In this document: one piece after another, positions 52,101 to 62,523 of the stretch
How positions within the stretch are numbered: position 1 is the stretch's first letter
Layout of the letters: the number at the start of each line of letters is the position of its first letter
NCBI GenBank assembly: GCA_039105265.1
Contig: JAPFFF010000004.1
Coordinates: 2,790,001 to 2,854,000, forward strand
Direction: 5' to 3'
Source of the DNA: Tritrichomonas musculus
Taxonomy: Eukaryota; Parabasalia; Tritrichomonadida; Tritrichomonadidae
DNA length: 64,000 bases
Position numbers and translations under genes: made by a program
The notes under the pieces: model-generated
What the model was told of the DNA's origin: nothing
The model's input: the letters and a program-made list of their open reading frames with translations, nothing else
Databases searched by the model: none

Positions 52101-54731
52101 CTTCTTCACTGGGCCCAACTTCCTGACAAGTTTGCCATGCTAAAATCATATGCGCGAATTGCATTAATTCCGATCATTCATGTTGGAACGATTTTTACAA
52201 ATGGATTTGAATTTAATATCGACTTTCTAGACATGATGATTCAATGCCAATTTGAAGGATTTAATGTTCTTAATTCATTATTAACTTTTCATTTTGATAT
52301 TTTAATTGACATTTTCATTGATCAAGCATTTTATAAACCGAAGAGGGAATCACAAATGTTTTTTGATGTCATTTCAAGCACAATGAAAGATGCTGATTTC
52401 ATTACAGCAGACATGCTTTATAATTATGTTGGACCTTTAATTTTATTGACACTTTTATATGAAAATGAAAAGTTTGAAATGGCTCAGAATATACTAATTA
52501 AATTGGCTGAAATATTTTGGAAGAAAGATCAAGATGATATATCATCATTAATTGATATGATTAAATGCGCTACTAATTTAGAATTCGTTCCAGCAGCTTT
52601 TCAATTTGCAACCGAACAACTTATTCATTGCTCTCTTGATACAATCAAGAATTCTGAAAAAGTTAAATTTGTAACACTTGAGCAAATTGTTCGTTGCTTG
52701 AAACCTTGGTTTGGCAAGATTCGTCTTCTTCCAAAGAGTAAGTATATTGTCCAAAAGGTTCCTTCGAAGTTTCGTGTTTATTCAACAATATTATTATTTT
52801 TTGATGAAATGTTCTTTGTCTCTGGCTCATTGAGCGATGAGCATTTTGACATGTTTGCTGATCTTTGGTTTGAAGTTCTTCAATCAGCTGACAATAATGT
52901 TGTAGTCTTGTTGATCCTTTCACAACTTGACGATGATACATTAAAGAAAAGAATCTTTCAAGTTTTACTTGAGAAAAATCCTGGATTAATCACAAAGTAT
53001 CTGGCAGAAAGGTGCTCTTTTTGCTATTGGTACTTTTTAGAAACACAGCCTGATGAAAGAAACAGAAAATCATTTGGTTATTGGAAGCTAACAGGACAAG
53101 CAAGCACTACCTTTGATGAAAATGAAGAAGAAAAAGATGATGAAAATGCAAATTGGCTTCCAACATTATTAACAGAATCTTTTATATCTTATAATGATGA
53201 AATAAGTAATGAAAGCTTCGTTTTATCAATCAACTATTCAATTCTTTTCATCGAAAAGGCTCATGAACTCTTTGAGACACTAATGCTTCTATTAGGTATT
53301 GATGATATTTTCGAGGAAAGATATTTTTGGGCTCCTGATAAATCTGATGGCGAAATTGTGGTCAAAAAAGTTGTTCGAAAAATTGGAAAGAAATTAAGTC
53401 CTCAATCTATTGATATTTGGACTCAAGAAGTAACTAAATGGGTTGTTGCTTGCCATGACATTCAGATTGGATATCGCTCATTAGTTATATTAAATTGCTT
53501 AAATGGAACTTTAGAACCCAATTTCGAGATATTTCTATTTGAATCCGTTTCATATCACTTGTCATGCTTTATAAACGGAACTGCTGATAATATTGATGAT
53601 GTTTCAGCTTTCGTTGGTGAGTCTTTTGTTACTCTATATCAACGTTTGAAAGCTTTGGACATTTCTAACTTCGCTTTCCTTTATGCTTCGGCATTCCTTA
53701 AGTGTCCACAACTTAAATTTAGTTGCTTCAAAAAAGCAATGCATATTTTCAAGAAATGCGTTTCAATAACGGTTCTTAAAGATCAAGTTGAAGAAATATT
53801 AATTGATGCATTCTATCCATTTCTTCCAACACTTGAGACTAATTATGATTCACAGAAAACTTTTGATGAAATTCTTCATCTTATTGATCCAACAAAAACT
53901 TCTATTCTATCTGAATTTTATCTTATTGCAGCTCCGTTTTTAATAAGTCATTTACCATTTATCAATATTGGAATCTCATATCAGGAAATAATGAATTTGA
54001 AATTTACACCTAAGAATGTTGAAAAATCCTTCCTGTTTTATCAAGCAATGCTTTCTACAGCTTCTGGTCCTTTGTGCGATTGCATTTTAGAAGTTTCTAC
54101 TAAGTTGCTTCTTATATTCAATAAAGAACTTCCAAAACAATCATTAATTCATATTTTCACAAAAGCAGTCGAAAGGGCAGCAATATCCCAAAATGCTATT
54201 GATTTTCTTCATTCTGTGTCAGTCATATATCCAAACATATCAACAAATCAATTTGTTCACCAGCAAGAAAATTTCAAATCAATAGAACAAGTTAAAAACG
54301 ATATTTGCGCATTAATTCCATCCAACGATAACATTGTTCCATTTACAGATTGCAAAGATTTTCAAGAACTTCATGGTTTGATTAAAATGGAAAATCCACC
54401 CAAAATCTATCCATTTTCAACTGATTATGAAGTTTATCTTGGTATGAAGTCAGCTAAAGAAAAATTCATTGAAAGCCCACAATCTTCAAATGTATCTAAA
54501 TCATATTCAACGATGTCGATGACTTCTTCTCAAATTTTATCTAACAAATCACTCGCAGTTATATTGACTCCCATGCTAGAACCATCAGGAGCATTCAATG
54601 GGTCATTTACCAAACTTGAACCAGCAAAAATTATTTTTAGACAACTTGATCTACCATCTGATGAAAATTCAACTTGGAAGTTCGTGGTCTCATTAAAAGA
54701 ATTTCGCGAACTTGGCAAAAGCCAATTATAA
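49143..54731 (+). CDS. Furry/PAG1-like HEAT-repeat protein
   Basis: The 1862-residue protein is helical solenoid throughout. Blocks such as HGIKHGAIDLITTLFNRIPAQA (about 280-300) and YGYTCCSNYFEIWIIFY (about 698) resemble the cell-morphogenesis proteins Furry, Mor2, Tao3 and PAG1, which scaffold NDR/LATS kinases at the cortex. A strongly acidic Glu-rich insert lies at about 800-835. The C-terminus (about 1770-1862) is Ser-rich. The assignment rests on architecture and scattered motifs, not a diagnostic domain; other giant HEAT proteins remain possible. Confidence 0.5.
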   Translation: MSNLQNKEEFTFFKSISDGLFTSFSPVANQIFCDFRSQISSDKYSNEQLDLILEKTLTTFPRSQPSYSQIINTLTSFVQLQPGFILSKLCSEFKKEISADNVSIDPFISFDYFSYFEMSNVYHSLFHQYFNLIVLSDLIYSIYRKNPDLQIDKMVSYGFKLCSERLQIPKLQDLIIEKWALIFYHLSNTMLDEMNNSFREYIHDENSNLIFHLISRSQCNQSLIDTILSLLHQAKKRKALNSEILSYLSILLERAECDENTLNEFFKIAWENKSQHGIKHGAIDLITTLFNRIPAQAKKAPQFYQMRVYKHASEDSKIERSLRAFLRLIRGDISHVEDSNEGVDPLSFIDCKSSNSGESYLSIFMRIFFAKSNFSVCYELFRDVLIHLISIDISEFIKNAFPKFLSLEPTDPRFLTLFMTVPFINRHRFYEKSYCHADGAQIDKYNELIRDAILKKCKLLIKKKAEKEKKQHCLFIQDSYQLQSVLKKADIFMDEFVSINKYNFVKYDTEPNQKIKLANPNSIMVYILKSIPYCFNVENYRNEKFIQKILKLTVDPNQFVSFEAVNVYKTALHTITENDSNADFIVKIILQMINESFIPELLAKLLRLLSETIIDKTITISENVKRNVKITALFVIGSDIPILRTLAMKVMSEVDVSTIFSMFNKFGKKIYQNVKRSILALNIPPKPSIIKPLHGQLSYGYTCCSNYFEIWIIFYAEIINQLIPYKEIMSSLLHITMKTVNNMPNLFKTNSITEHQAISVFYVYLNALSSTVDIGVDNQSIESINTNNDASNINHNNFDFDFESNEEEEEEQRQELGIKKERRIEEEEEEEYFELPIIEEAERLCKEIVQSDVLQMKRAFIYSIRYLNWRIVGSILPYIIYVDQELYTELSTALTLIIPNDENFSHLAIPMFNIVLKFLSLLKDYFTLLNINNTRNVQIDLNKLEEKHEVCLNYCILVSAIFNNIPGQYLTEEFFPVSERQVLFNFLLHWAQLPDKFAMLKSYARIALIPIIHVGTIFTNGFEFNIDFLDMMIQCQFEGFNVLNSLLTFHFDILIDIFIDQAFYKPKRESQMFFDVISSTMKDADFITADMLYNYVGPLILLTLLYENEKFEMAQNILIKLAEIFWKKDQDDISSLIDMIKCATNLEFVPAAFQFATEQLIHCSLDTIKNSEKVKFVTLEQIVRCLKPWFGKIRLLPKSKYIVQKVPSKFRVYSTILLFFDEMFFVSGSLSDEHFDMFADLWFEVLQSADNNVVVLLILSQLDDDTLKKRIFQVLLEKNPGLITKYLAERCSFCYWYFLETQPDERNRKSFGYWKLTGQASTTFDENEEEKDDENANWLPTLLTESFISYNDEISNESFVLSINYSILFIEKAHELFETLMLLLGIDDIFEERYFWAPDKSDGEIVVKKVVRKIGKKLSPQSIDIWTQEVTKWVVACHDIQIGYRSLVILNCLNGTLEPNFEIFLFESVSYHLSCFINGTADNIDDVSAFVGESFVTLYQRLKALDISNFAFLYASAFLKCPQLKFSCFKKAMHIFKKCVSITVLKDQVEEILIDAFYPFLPTLETNYDSQKTFDEILHLIDPTKTSILSEFYLIAAPFLISHLPFINIGISYQEIMNLKFTPKNVEKSFLFYQAMLSTASGPLCDCILEVSTKLLLIFNKELPKQSLIHIFTKAVERAAISQNAIDFLHSVSVIYPNISTNQFVHQQENFKSIEQVKNDICALIPSNDNIVPFTDCKDFQELHGLIKMENPPKIYPFSTDYEVYLGMKSAKEKFIESPQSSNVSKSYSTMSMTSSQILSNKSLAVILTPMLEPSGAFNGSFTKLEPAKIIFRQLDLPSDENSTWKFVVSLKEFRELGKSQL

Positions 54732-54785
54732 TATTACTATTTGAAAAAAATGTTAGTATATAAAATATTGTTTTTTTCGTAATTC

Positions 54786-54811
54786 TTTTTTTTTTTTTTT
54801 TTTTTTTTTTG
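54786..54811. repeat. poly-T tract in promoter spacer
   Basis: An uninterrupted run of about 24 T lies in the 123-bp spacer upstream of the beta-COP gene. Similar T or A runs of 20 or more sit near 30871 and 58840. Confidence 0.7.
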
Positions 54812-54854
54812 AATCTTTGACCAAATAAAATCAGAAAATATTCAAAAATAGAAA

Positions 54855-57389
54855 ATGATTAGAGGCTGGTTCACAATTGCTTATCAACCAGAGAAGCAGC
54901 CAAAATGGGATGAAATACGCAAACGATTAATGGATCGTTCAAATCCAATGAACCAAGCAAGTGCACTTGAACAATTAGTTTTATTAAGTTATTCAGAAAC
55001 AATTCCTCCTCATTTATTAATGCCAGTCGTTCAATATACCGCAACTACAAGCGATCATCGAGTGATTAAACTTCTACTTATTTTTCTTGAAAATTGTGAT
55101 ACACGTGATTCAATGGGAAAAATGCGACCAGAATTTATTTTAATTACTGACGCAATTCGAAAACTTCTTCTTCATCCAAATGAATATATTAGAGGTGCGG
55201 CTCTTCGCTTTTTATATAAGGTAAACGATACAGAAATTCTTTCTCAATTAATGAGTCCAATTTTAACAAATTTATCACATCATAATGAATACGTTCGAAG
55301 GCATGCAGCAATTCTTGTTGGAAGGCTTGCTAGAGACATACCTCAATTTACTGATGATCTAAGCGAATCTATAATTGAAGTTTTTTCTACCGAAGCAGAC
55401 CAACGAACATTAATAGCAATGCTATATTCAGCTTATCAGGGAAATCCTAGAGAAGCAGCTAATCTCACAATAAACATGAACCAATTTTTCTCTACAGATA
55501 TGAAACTTGCAATATTAAATGTCGCAATCAAAACATATCGCAATTTTCCTCAATTTCGAGCTAAATTTTTAGAAACTGTTGTAGATTTCTGCGACGATGA
55601 ATCTGTTGCAGTTCGTCTCCAATCAGCTTTCGTTCTCAGACAGTTATCGAATAGTCCTGCTGCAATTCGTGCTACAGCAAACGCCTACTGTGAATTATTA
55701 AGTACAATCGTAGATGAGAATTTACGCGCATTTGTTGTACAAGAACTTCTTGAAATGATTGATGATAATCGTTCTTTAATGGCACCTTTTGCTCTTGAAA
55801 TGGCTCAAGGAACAAACGTTACCGGTAATCTTCGAACACATCTCTTAAATGAACTTGTTAATCTAGTTACTGAAGAAAATTCAGCTGCACTTGTTCCTCT
55901 TGTTGCATCTAAAGAAGATATTTCACTTGAAGCACTTAAAAGACTTCTTCTCCGATTTCCAGCGACAGTTTGTTCACCTATTGCTGAGCAAATTGGGAAT
56001 TTTGTGAATGACAGCGAAATTACAATAGCAGAACCTTCATCAGTTCTACTCAAAGATTGCGGAATTGCAGGTGCTCGAAAAGAAGCTTTTAGGATCTTTG
56101 CCTCCACACTCGAAATCAGCAGTTTTCAAGCAATTTTAAGTCGTGCAATTTGGTCTGTTGCAGAATTTTGTGAAGATGTAAATACTGCAGCGGACATTCT
56201 TGCTGGTTATGCAGATTTTTCAGAAGATACTTCTACACCTTCTCAATCAGCCAACACTGCCGTTAATGAAGACGGAATATACGTTACTAAAACGCAAGTA
56301 ACTCGCGAGGGAGGTAATTTAAGATCAATGCTTCAAGAAGGCGATTCATATCTAGCACTCTCTCTCATATCAGCATTGATCAGACTGAAATTGCGAGGGT
56401 CAAACATCGATAATATCGACCAAGTTGTTAAATCAGTTCTTAGTTTTACTGGCGTTGAAAAGAACGCTCGTGATATATGTAATTTATGGCTTTCCGCGTG
56501 CAAATCAGGTTCCAATGTTTCAGAACTATTTGAAAAATCATCAAAAAATTCATTTTATGAAAGATCAACATCTATCGAAAATAATAAACAAGAAAATGTA
56601 AAAATTGTAAAAGCAGACGAACCTCTTCAGTTTTCAGTCCTTTTAAATCAAACAGAAGCTGTTCCTATTAGTAAATCAGAAACGAAAACTCTTCCTATTG
56701 TTCAATTAACAGGTCCATCTGATACGTTATATGTTGAAGCTAATTGCTCATTGAGGAAATTTGATCGAGTTTATCATTTCTATATTTATAACAGAACTGA
56801 ATCAACTTTGACAAATATTTTGTTCGAATTTACGACAATTGGAAGTGTATCAATACTTCAAAGAAACGACTTGATGTCACTTGCTCCTAATGGAAGTAGT
56901 ACATTTGATCTCCCAGTAATGATTTCATCAGGGTCATGCGGAACTCTATTTGGAGCGGTTTCGTTTGATTTTGCTGGAGCTTCCGGAAGTGACCATCAAC
57001 TTCTTCCTCTTAGTCCAATTGAAATAGATCCTTTCTTCTGTTTTGAACCTGCTCCTTTAAGCCAAACTTCATTTCGAGAAAAATGGTCTGAATCTGTATG
57101 GGAAAGGAAAATTGATATTCAAACAGATGAAACCGATTTACTTGCTTATTTGAAGCACATATCTACTAATTTCAAATTTAATATAATAACACCAATGAAG
57201 CAAATTGAAGTTACTGCTAATAATGCTGGTTTTATCGCTGCGAATTTATTTACAAGATCTCTCTTTAATGAAGAAGTTGAAGCAAATTTAAGCGCGAAAA
57301 TCGATGCAAACCACAAAATAACTGGATTTATTAGAATCCGTTCACCTGACGAACAGCTTGCATTTTTGTTTGGAAAATTGATCCAATAA
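54855..57389 (+). CDS. coatomer subunit beta (beta-COP)
   Basis: The N-terminal adaptin-like HEAT solenoid carries family blocks: TSDHRVIKLLLIFLENC, LLHPNEYIRGAALRFLYKV and LSHHNEYVRRHAAILVGRLA. The C-terminal appendage-like domain ends with PLSQTSFREKWSESVWERK, DLLAYLKHISTNFK and AGFIAANLFTRSLF, closely following beta-COP. It is a subunit of the COPI coat for Golgi-to-ER and intra-Golgi vesicles. Length 844 is a little under the usual 950, from shorter linkers. It runs in the same direction 123 bp after the Furry-like gene. Confidence 0.93.
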   Translation: MIRGWFTIAYQPEKQPKWDEIRKRLMDRSNPMNQASALEQLVLLSYSETIPPHLLMPVVQYTATTSDHRVIKLLLIFLENCDTRDSMGKMRPEFILITDAIRKLLLHPNEYIRGAALRFLYKVNDTEILSQLMSPILTNLSHHNEYVRRHAAILVGRLARDIPQFTDDLSESIIEVFSTEADQRTLIAMLYSAYQGNPREAANLTINMNQFFSTDMKLAILNVAIKTYRNFPQFRAKFLETVVDFCDDESVAVRLQSAFVLRQLSNSPAAIRATANAYCELLSTIVDENLRAFVVQELLEMIDDNRSLMAPFALEMAQGTNVTGNLRTHLLNELVNLVTEENSAALVPLVASKEDISLEALKRLLLRFPATVCSPIAEQIGNFVNDSEITIAEPSSVLLKDCGIAGARKEAFRIFASTLEISSFQAILSRAIWSVAEFCEDVNTAADILAGYADFSEDTSTPSQSANTAVNEDGIYVTKTQVTREGGNLRSMLQEGDSYLALSLISALIRLKLRGSNIDNIDQVVKSVLSFTGVEKNARDICNLWLSACKSGSNVSELFEKSSKNSFYERSTSIENNKQENVKIVKADEPLQFSVLLNQTEAVPISKSETKTLPIVQLTGPSDTLYVEANCSLRKFDRVYHFYIYNRTESTLTNILFEFTTIGSVSILQRNDLMSLAPNGSSTFDLPVMISSGSCGTLFGAVSFDFAGASGSDHQLLPLSPIEIDPFFCFEPAPLSQTSFREKWSESVWERKIDIQTDETDLLAYLKHISTNFKFNIITPMKQIEVTANNAGFIAANLFTRSLFNEEVEANLSAKIDANHKITGFIRIRSPDEQLAFLFGKLIQ

Positions 57390-57528
57390 TGATTTATTTT
57401 TAATATAATAATTTATAAATTTGTCTCTTTAGATATTTTAATGGTTTAGCCATATTTTCAATTTTTTTTTTTTGAAATATAATTATATAAAAAAAAGATA
57501 AATCTGAGCAAAAAATAAAAATTAATAT

Positions 57529-58584
57529 TTATTGTCCCTTGATAGAGGAAAGTAGTTGTGAAGTTATAAGTAATTCATCGTTAACTGGTTTAACGCAACA
57601 GAGAGCGATAAATGTAATAACACCATCAGCTGATTTGTCAAATTTGAGATCACCAGAAGCTGCGAGTTCGTCGAGTATTTTATTCAAATCATTTTGTTTA
57701 ACACCACAAGCTTTACATAAGTCTTTTGTAGAGATGGCGGATGTTGTTTCTGCATAATCTAAAATGATTCTTCTTGCAGATTCTTTAACAATCTTACTTT
57801 CAAATTCTTGGTAGAATCCATCTAATTGACTTGTATTTATTAATCGAGGCTCCCAGATATCACCAGCAATTCCTTTTGGAAAATGCTTTTCTGGTATATA
57901 CAATTTAAATACATCACGAGGAGTGCGATTAAGAAATGATGCTAAGCTTAATTTGTGGATTATACTTGGTCGAATGTCTTTGCATGATTTACTTAACAAA
58001 TAGCACTTACGAAGTAAAAATTCTGCTTCTCTAAATTCATCTTTGAGCATATGATTCAAAGAAAGATAGTATAAAGTTATTGTATCAATTCTGCCATCCT
58101 TACGGTATTGAATTGGGCAGGTAAAAGGATCTTTAATTTGTGCATGAATATATAAAAGCGATGGCATATATATTGTTGGATTAGTTCCCAATAAATGATT
58201 ATACACTTCTAATTGAACGGCTTCAGGAACTTTGTTGCATATACAGGCAACTTTTGCAAATTTCATCGCAATACAATATTGATAATTATCTGGAATTTTT
58301 GCCAAATTCTCCAAAAAAGGTTTAACATATATTACTTTTGAAAGAAAATCATAAAGATGATTAGGTGCTTTCTGAAGAGGAGTAAGCATAATAAGTGCGA
58401 CTATTCCAGGAATATGCAATTGCGTCAAGTATTTTTCACTGAATAGAACTTTAATTACATTTAATTCTAAGTCCTTGGATTTTTCGAAAAGATCTCCAAT
58501 ACTTTTCAAGTCGTCGAATTTAGTTATTTGTATTAATGGTTTCTCGATTGGGTTACTATTCTTATCAGGCTTAATTTCCATCAT
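57529..58584 (-). CDS. PCI-domain protein (CSN/lid/TREX-2 type)
   Basis: A 351-residue helical-repeat protein ends in a PCI-type winged helix (about 262-330: ESARRIILDYAETTSAISTKDLCKACGVKQNDLNKILDELAASGDL ... DGVITF). TPR-like helices precede it (YYLSLNHMLKDEFREAEFLLRKCYLL). PCI subunits occur in the proteasome lid, the COP9 signalosome, eIF3 and TREX-2. The YYL...F..AE.LL pattern recalls PCID2/Thp1 and CSN3, but I cannot choose between them. It converges with beta-COP, with 139 bp between stops. Two tandem ATGs start it; the first is used here. Confidence 0.75.
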   Translation of the reverse strand: MMEIKPDKNSNPIEKPLIQITKFDDLKSIGDLFEKSKDLELNVIKVLFSEKYLTQLHIPGIVALIMLTPLQKAPNHLYDFLSKVIYVKPFLENLAKIPDNYQYCIAMKFAKVACICNKVPEAVQLEVYNHLLGTNPTIYMPSLLYIHAQIKDPFTCPIQYRKDGRIDTITLYYLSLNHMLKDEFREAEFLLRKCYLLSKSCKDIRPSIIHKLSLASFLNRTPRDVFKLYIPEKHFPKGIAGDIWEPRLINTSQLDGFYQEFESKIVKESARRIILDYAETTSAISTKDLCKACGVKQNDLNKILDELAASGDLKFDKSADGVITFIALCCVKPVNDELLITSQLLSSIKGQ

Positions 58585-59656
58585 CTTGCCAAATAAAAAA
58601 TTAAATCAAATTTAATAATGACACTTGTTAAAATTTCAATGCTTTATATTATTATTAAAATTTTCTCGCAAAATTTGGCCATTCCATAATTTTGCCATTT
58701 ACTCGAAATTCTTATTTGTAGAGTATAATTTAATATATAGGAAAAAATATGGTTATATTACAATGTGTTGCATTATTTATTCATATCAAATATAAGATAA
58801 AGATTCTGGTTTAGATAAGGTCAATTAATTGAATGATCTTTTTTTTTTTTTTTCATTGTTTTCATTTTTTTGCGTTATGTAATTATTATATTCAAAACTT
58901 TATTTTATTTATAAATAATCAAATAGTAATTATATATAAAAATTTCCATTACTATTTGATTAAGAACAATTGATGAAAAATGGAGATTCTTAATTTCAAG
59001 CAATTCAAGATGGAACAAATGATGGTGTAAAAGTATCTACTAATATAATAAGAATAAACCAGTCAAATTTTAATATTTATGCAAAAAAGCTGAGATATAG
59101 TCTGTTTTTGGAAAAAATAGCTTATGCTTTTAAATCAAATATTATACAAAATTCAACAAACCAAATTATTCAAAAATGATATATTAAATATATATGCGTA
59201 TATTGATTCTATTTATTCACATAAAATTCCAATTTCAGCTATCAATTATATATTAGAGTTATATGATAAATAACACTATATCATTAGTTTTTTGCATTCA
59301 TGCAAACTTATATATCGATTGATTTTGAATGCCATATGAATTATTATTTTTAAATTTCATATTAATTATTAAATGTGCAAGAATATTTAATAAATAATAT
59401 TAACTTGTCAAGAAAAATTGTTAAATTATAAGACTCAATTTGAAAAGAAAAAATTGAGAGGAAAAAAATTTGAATGTATATTCAAATTAGATTGAATAAA
59501 ACATATTTATCTTATTAACATAAATAAAGTTTAAATATATTTTAGGTAAAATATTTATTATATAATATATTAATTATTTATATATACATTAATAAACCCC
59601 AAATCAATTATACTCTGAGTTTTTTGGTGAATTTAACTGAATTTTAATTAAAACTG
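58585..59656. other. intergenic region, possible decayed fragment
   Basis: Contains a T run at about 58839-58852. From about 59001 to 59177 a frame lacking an ATG reads protein-like (QDGTNDGVKVSTNIIRIN), but it is short and unrecognised, perhaps a remnant. The rest is AT-rich spacer. Confidence 0.35.
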
Positions 59657-59914
59657 ATGACAACAAAACCTGTTGAGCCATCTGAATTTAAATTCAAAGA
59701 AGTTACATTTACAGAGCCGAAGTATCGAAAACAAGCATTCTACAATACTGAGGTTGAGGAAGAAGAAGAAGAAAAAGAAGAAGTTTGGGAATTTGATGAT
59801 TGCGGTCTACCTGAAGATATTTTTTTGGAAGAAATTAAAAAATACCTTAAAAAATATAAAAACCCCACTCGAGAAGAAGTTCAAGAACATCTGAGAATGT
59901 TAAAACCCAAATAG
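59657..59914 (+). CDS. hypothetical acidic 85-residue protein
   Basis: Polar throughout, with a run of Glu (EVEEEEEEKEEVW, about 33-45), then WEFDDCGLPEDIFLEEIKKYLKKY and a helical end (PTREEVQEHLRMLKPK). The GLPEDIFLEEIKKYLKKY stretch looks like a folded helix rather than chance translation. No family is recognised, and no Inr is obvious. Confidence 0.5.
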   Translation: MTTKPVEPSEFKFKEVTFTEPKYRKQAFYNTEVEEEEEEKEEVWEFDDCGLPEDIFLEEIKKYLKKYKNPTREEVQEHLRMLKPK

Positions 59915-60123
59915 TTTATTAGATTATGTATTTATGCAATATAATTTTATTATTTATTTATTTTAGATCACCATGCTAACCCAATAGTTTAATTAAATTA
60001 ATCAGTGTGATAATTAATATTTTTATGTGTAAATTAAATAATTATAATTGTACTAAATACCGAATATTTATTTAATTACATTAGATAGTAAAAGATTACT
60101 ATCTGTAATAATAATTAATAAAA

Positions 60124-61932
60124 CTATTTTCTTTTATAAGTTTTCTTCGATTTGTTTTCATACGCAATTGCATCTAGTTCAGCTGTTGACATTACCTTAT
60201 TAACAAATTTATGGTCTTTATTGAACAAAATTCTAACTGATTTTGATTTATAAACAGGATTTTTGGTAAAGCCGGCTTCTTTATAATTTTCGTTAGAAAC
60301 TTCAATAAAGCCATGCGTCGGGAAGTTCCCTTGTTTATGAAAAAGCGAGCCATCGACATTTTTTGGATTAAGAGCAAGCATATTTATCATTGCATATTTG
60401 TCTACTGATATAGCAACATTATTAATAAAGTAAACACCAACTGCATGCCTCAGACTTGGGAAAACAGTTGTAATTCTGAGCATATCATATAATTTATACA
60501 TAAACTTGGTGAAATTTGTTTTATTGTGCCTAAAAAATTTACATACAAGATCATTAAATGAAAGTGTGCGTTCTTGAAATAACCAATATTCGTATGGCTC
60601 AAAAGAGAGAGCCATGGGCTGAAAAAGAAGAGATCGATTGCTCATGGCCATGTTGAATGATTGAGCAGATAAGGCATAAAATGCATTTGGATCATCTGTT
60701 GTCATTGATCCCATTGAAAAATCGATAGGAATTGTTGATGTTGAACTAGTCATTTGATTATTTATAGTAAGTGGCGATGGAATTGGTGCTGTTGAAGAAC
60801 GTTGATTTTGGGTTTGGGTTTGATTTGAAAATTGAAATTGGTATTGAATTGAAGGTTGAACAAATGTATTAGAGCTATTTTGATGATATTGATAGAGATC
60901 ATTTGTACTTGAAGGTGAGGAAAATGGTACATTGAAATTAGAAAGCGTTGAATTAATATTAAATTGAGGCATTGATTGAATATGATGTTGATTATTTTCA
61001 TGTAACGATAATTGACGTTGCGTTTGTTCTGGTTGTGATTCAGGATGCTGTGGTTTGTCATCTGAGGAAAAATTGCGATTTGGAATAAAAATACTTTCGT
61101 TATTTGAAGAAGAATGTGGTTGTGATATTGGTGATTGTGATTGTGGTATTTGCTGCTTATCTTGTTGGTCATCAAAAATGTTTTCATACAAAAAATCAGA
61201 ATTAAAAAAGCTATTTCCAAATGAATCCAAAAATGTACTTTTAGAATTTGAAGTTTCTTTTGTTTCAATTTTATTTTTTTCGTTTGAATTTTGTTTGTTT
61301 GCATTATTATCTACACCATCTTCACCATTTTTCAACTTAACTTGATGATTTTGTATAAGTAAGTTCTTCCTCTCAAAAAAAAATATATCATCAGTATCTG
61401 GGCTTTTGTTATAATCGACATAGCCTTCTGGACTCGTATCATAATCTCTTAATGTTTTGAATTCAGCGTTTTTTGGATTTTTATTTGTATATGAGAGCAA
61501 ATTTAATGATGTGACAACATCTGCACCAAAAATGTCTGACTTAAATTTAGTTTGCTCTTGTGGAGGTTTATCTTGCTGATTTTGCTGCAATTGAAAAATG
61601 CTTGAATTATTATTTGCTTCATTATTAACTGCTCGAAATGCGTTTGTGCTAAAAGAAGTATTTGAATTGGAATTTGATGGACGACGATTTTGATGAGATT
61701 CTTGAACGTGAGAAGTATCCGTAGCGAAAAAATTGGCTTGTGGTAAATCATAAATGTCAGCAGAAAGATCAAATATGTCAATTTCGTTTGCTGGCAAATT
61801 AAATGAAAATAAATTATTTTTATCGGTCTCGGAGAAAAAATTTGATGAATTATTAATACCATTGGATTGACTATGATTTGTTGTAAAGGTTTGGTTTGAG
61901 ATCCTGTTTTGCTGCTCAAAGCTTTTATTCAT
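60124..61932 (-). CDS. IBD-type DNA-binding protein with long Asn/Gln-rich N-terminus
   Basis: The first about 370 residues are low-complexity, rich in Asn, Gln and Ser, as in many trichomonad regulators. The C-terminal region (about 450-545) resembles the initiator-binding winged helix: TKFMYKLYDMLRI, HAVGVYFI, MINMLALNP, and GSLFHKQGNFPTHGF. The last motif is almost identical to the intron-bearing gene at 21209-22236, so the two share a subfamily. It ends in a Lys-rich tail, a likely nuclear signal. The open frame extends to a TTG at 61962; the first in-frame ATG, used here, is 61932 (602 residues). Confidence 0.75.
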   Translation of the reverse strand: MNKSFEQQNRISNQTFTTNHSQSNGINNSSNFFSETDKNNLFSFNLPANEIDIFDLSADIYDLPQANFFATDTSHVQESHQNRRPSNSNSNTSFSTNAFRAVNNEANNNSSIFQLQQNQQDKPPQEQTKFKSDIFGADVVTSLNLLSYTNKNPKNAEFKTLRDYDTSPEGYVDYNKSPDTDDIFFFERKNLLIQNHQVKLKNGEDGVDNNANKQNSNEKNKIETKETSNSKSTFLDSFGNSFFNSDFLYENIFDDQQDKQQIPQSQSPISQPHSSSNNESIFIPNRNFSSDDKPQHPESQPEQTQRQLSLHENNQHHIQSMPQFNINSTLSNFNVPFSSPSSTNDLYQYHQNSSNTFVQPSIQYQFQFSNQTQTQNQRSSTAPIPSPLTINNQMTSSTSTIPIDFSMGSMTTDDPNAFYALSAQSFNMAMSNRSLLFQPMALSFEPYEYWLFQERTLSFNDLVCKFFRHNKTNFTKFMYKLYDMLRITTVFPSLRHAVGVYFINNVAISVDKYAMINMLALNPKNVDGSLFHKQGNFPTHGFIEVSNENYKEAGFTKNPVYKSKSVRILFNKDHKFVNKVMSTAELDAIAYENKSKKTYKRK

Positions 61933-62523
61933 GATATGAATTATTATCTTTGAAATTTTCAATACCCATTTAATTTCAGATAATCTGCTAAATTCAAATT
62001 ATTATATATGAATAAAAGTAATGTTTTTTAAATATTTGTTGCATATATGAAATATATAATAATTCACCTTATCAGCAGAAAAAACTTTTTCTTAACAGAA
62101 CTCCTAACGATTAACAAAAAAAAAAAAATATTGATATATAACAAATTATATTTACATTTTTATTAAGAAAAAGGGCAATAATTATTTTTATATTTCAAAA
62201 AAAAATCAATTGAGTAGAGAAGATTTTTTTCAAAAAGTAGATTGATTATTCAATTTTTTTAAGAATTTATTATAAAATTTATTCAATTTTCAAAAAAAAA
62301 GAGTAATATCATCGGAATTCCATACCTATGTTTTTGAAATTTCAACATTCATGAGCCTCTCATTCAGCCACTTATTTTATTATTATTATTATTATTATAT
62401 AATAAGCAAATATTAATAAAAATCATGAGTTTTTAATTAAAATTTTTATATAAATTGGATATAAGTTTTTTTTTTGTTGTTATTTTCATTTCATATAAGC
62501 TGAATATGAAAATTTTCTCTATT
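61933..62523. other. intergenic spacer with microsatellite
   Basis: AT-rich, with an (ATT)n run at about 62374-62398, immediately followed by TATAAT palindromic sequence, and several poly-A/T tracts. No ORF or RNA gene. Confidence 0.5.

Noticed and set aside
60762..61304. 180-codon minus-strand frame
   Set aside because: It is a shifted frame of the Asn/Gln-rich arm of the IBD-type gene; its composition is an artefact of low-complexity codons.
62374..62398. Trinucleotide run considered as a CRISPR-like or functional array
   Set aside because: It is a simple ATT microsatellite; no spacer-repeat structure exists anywhere in the window.
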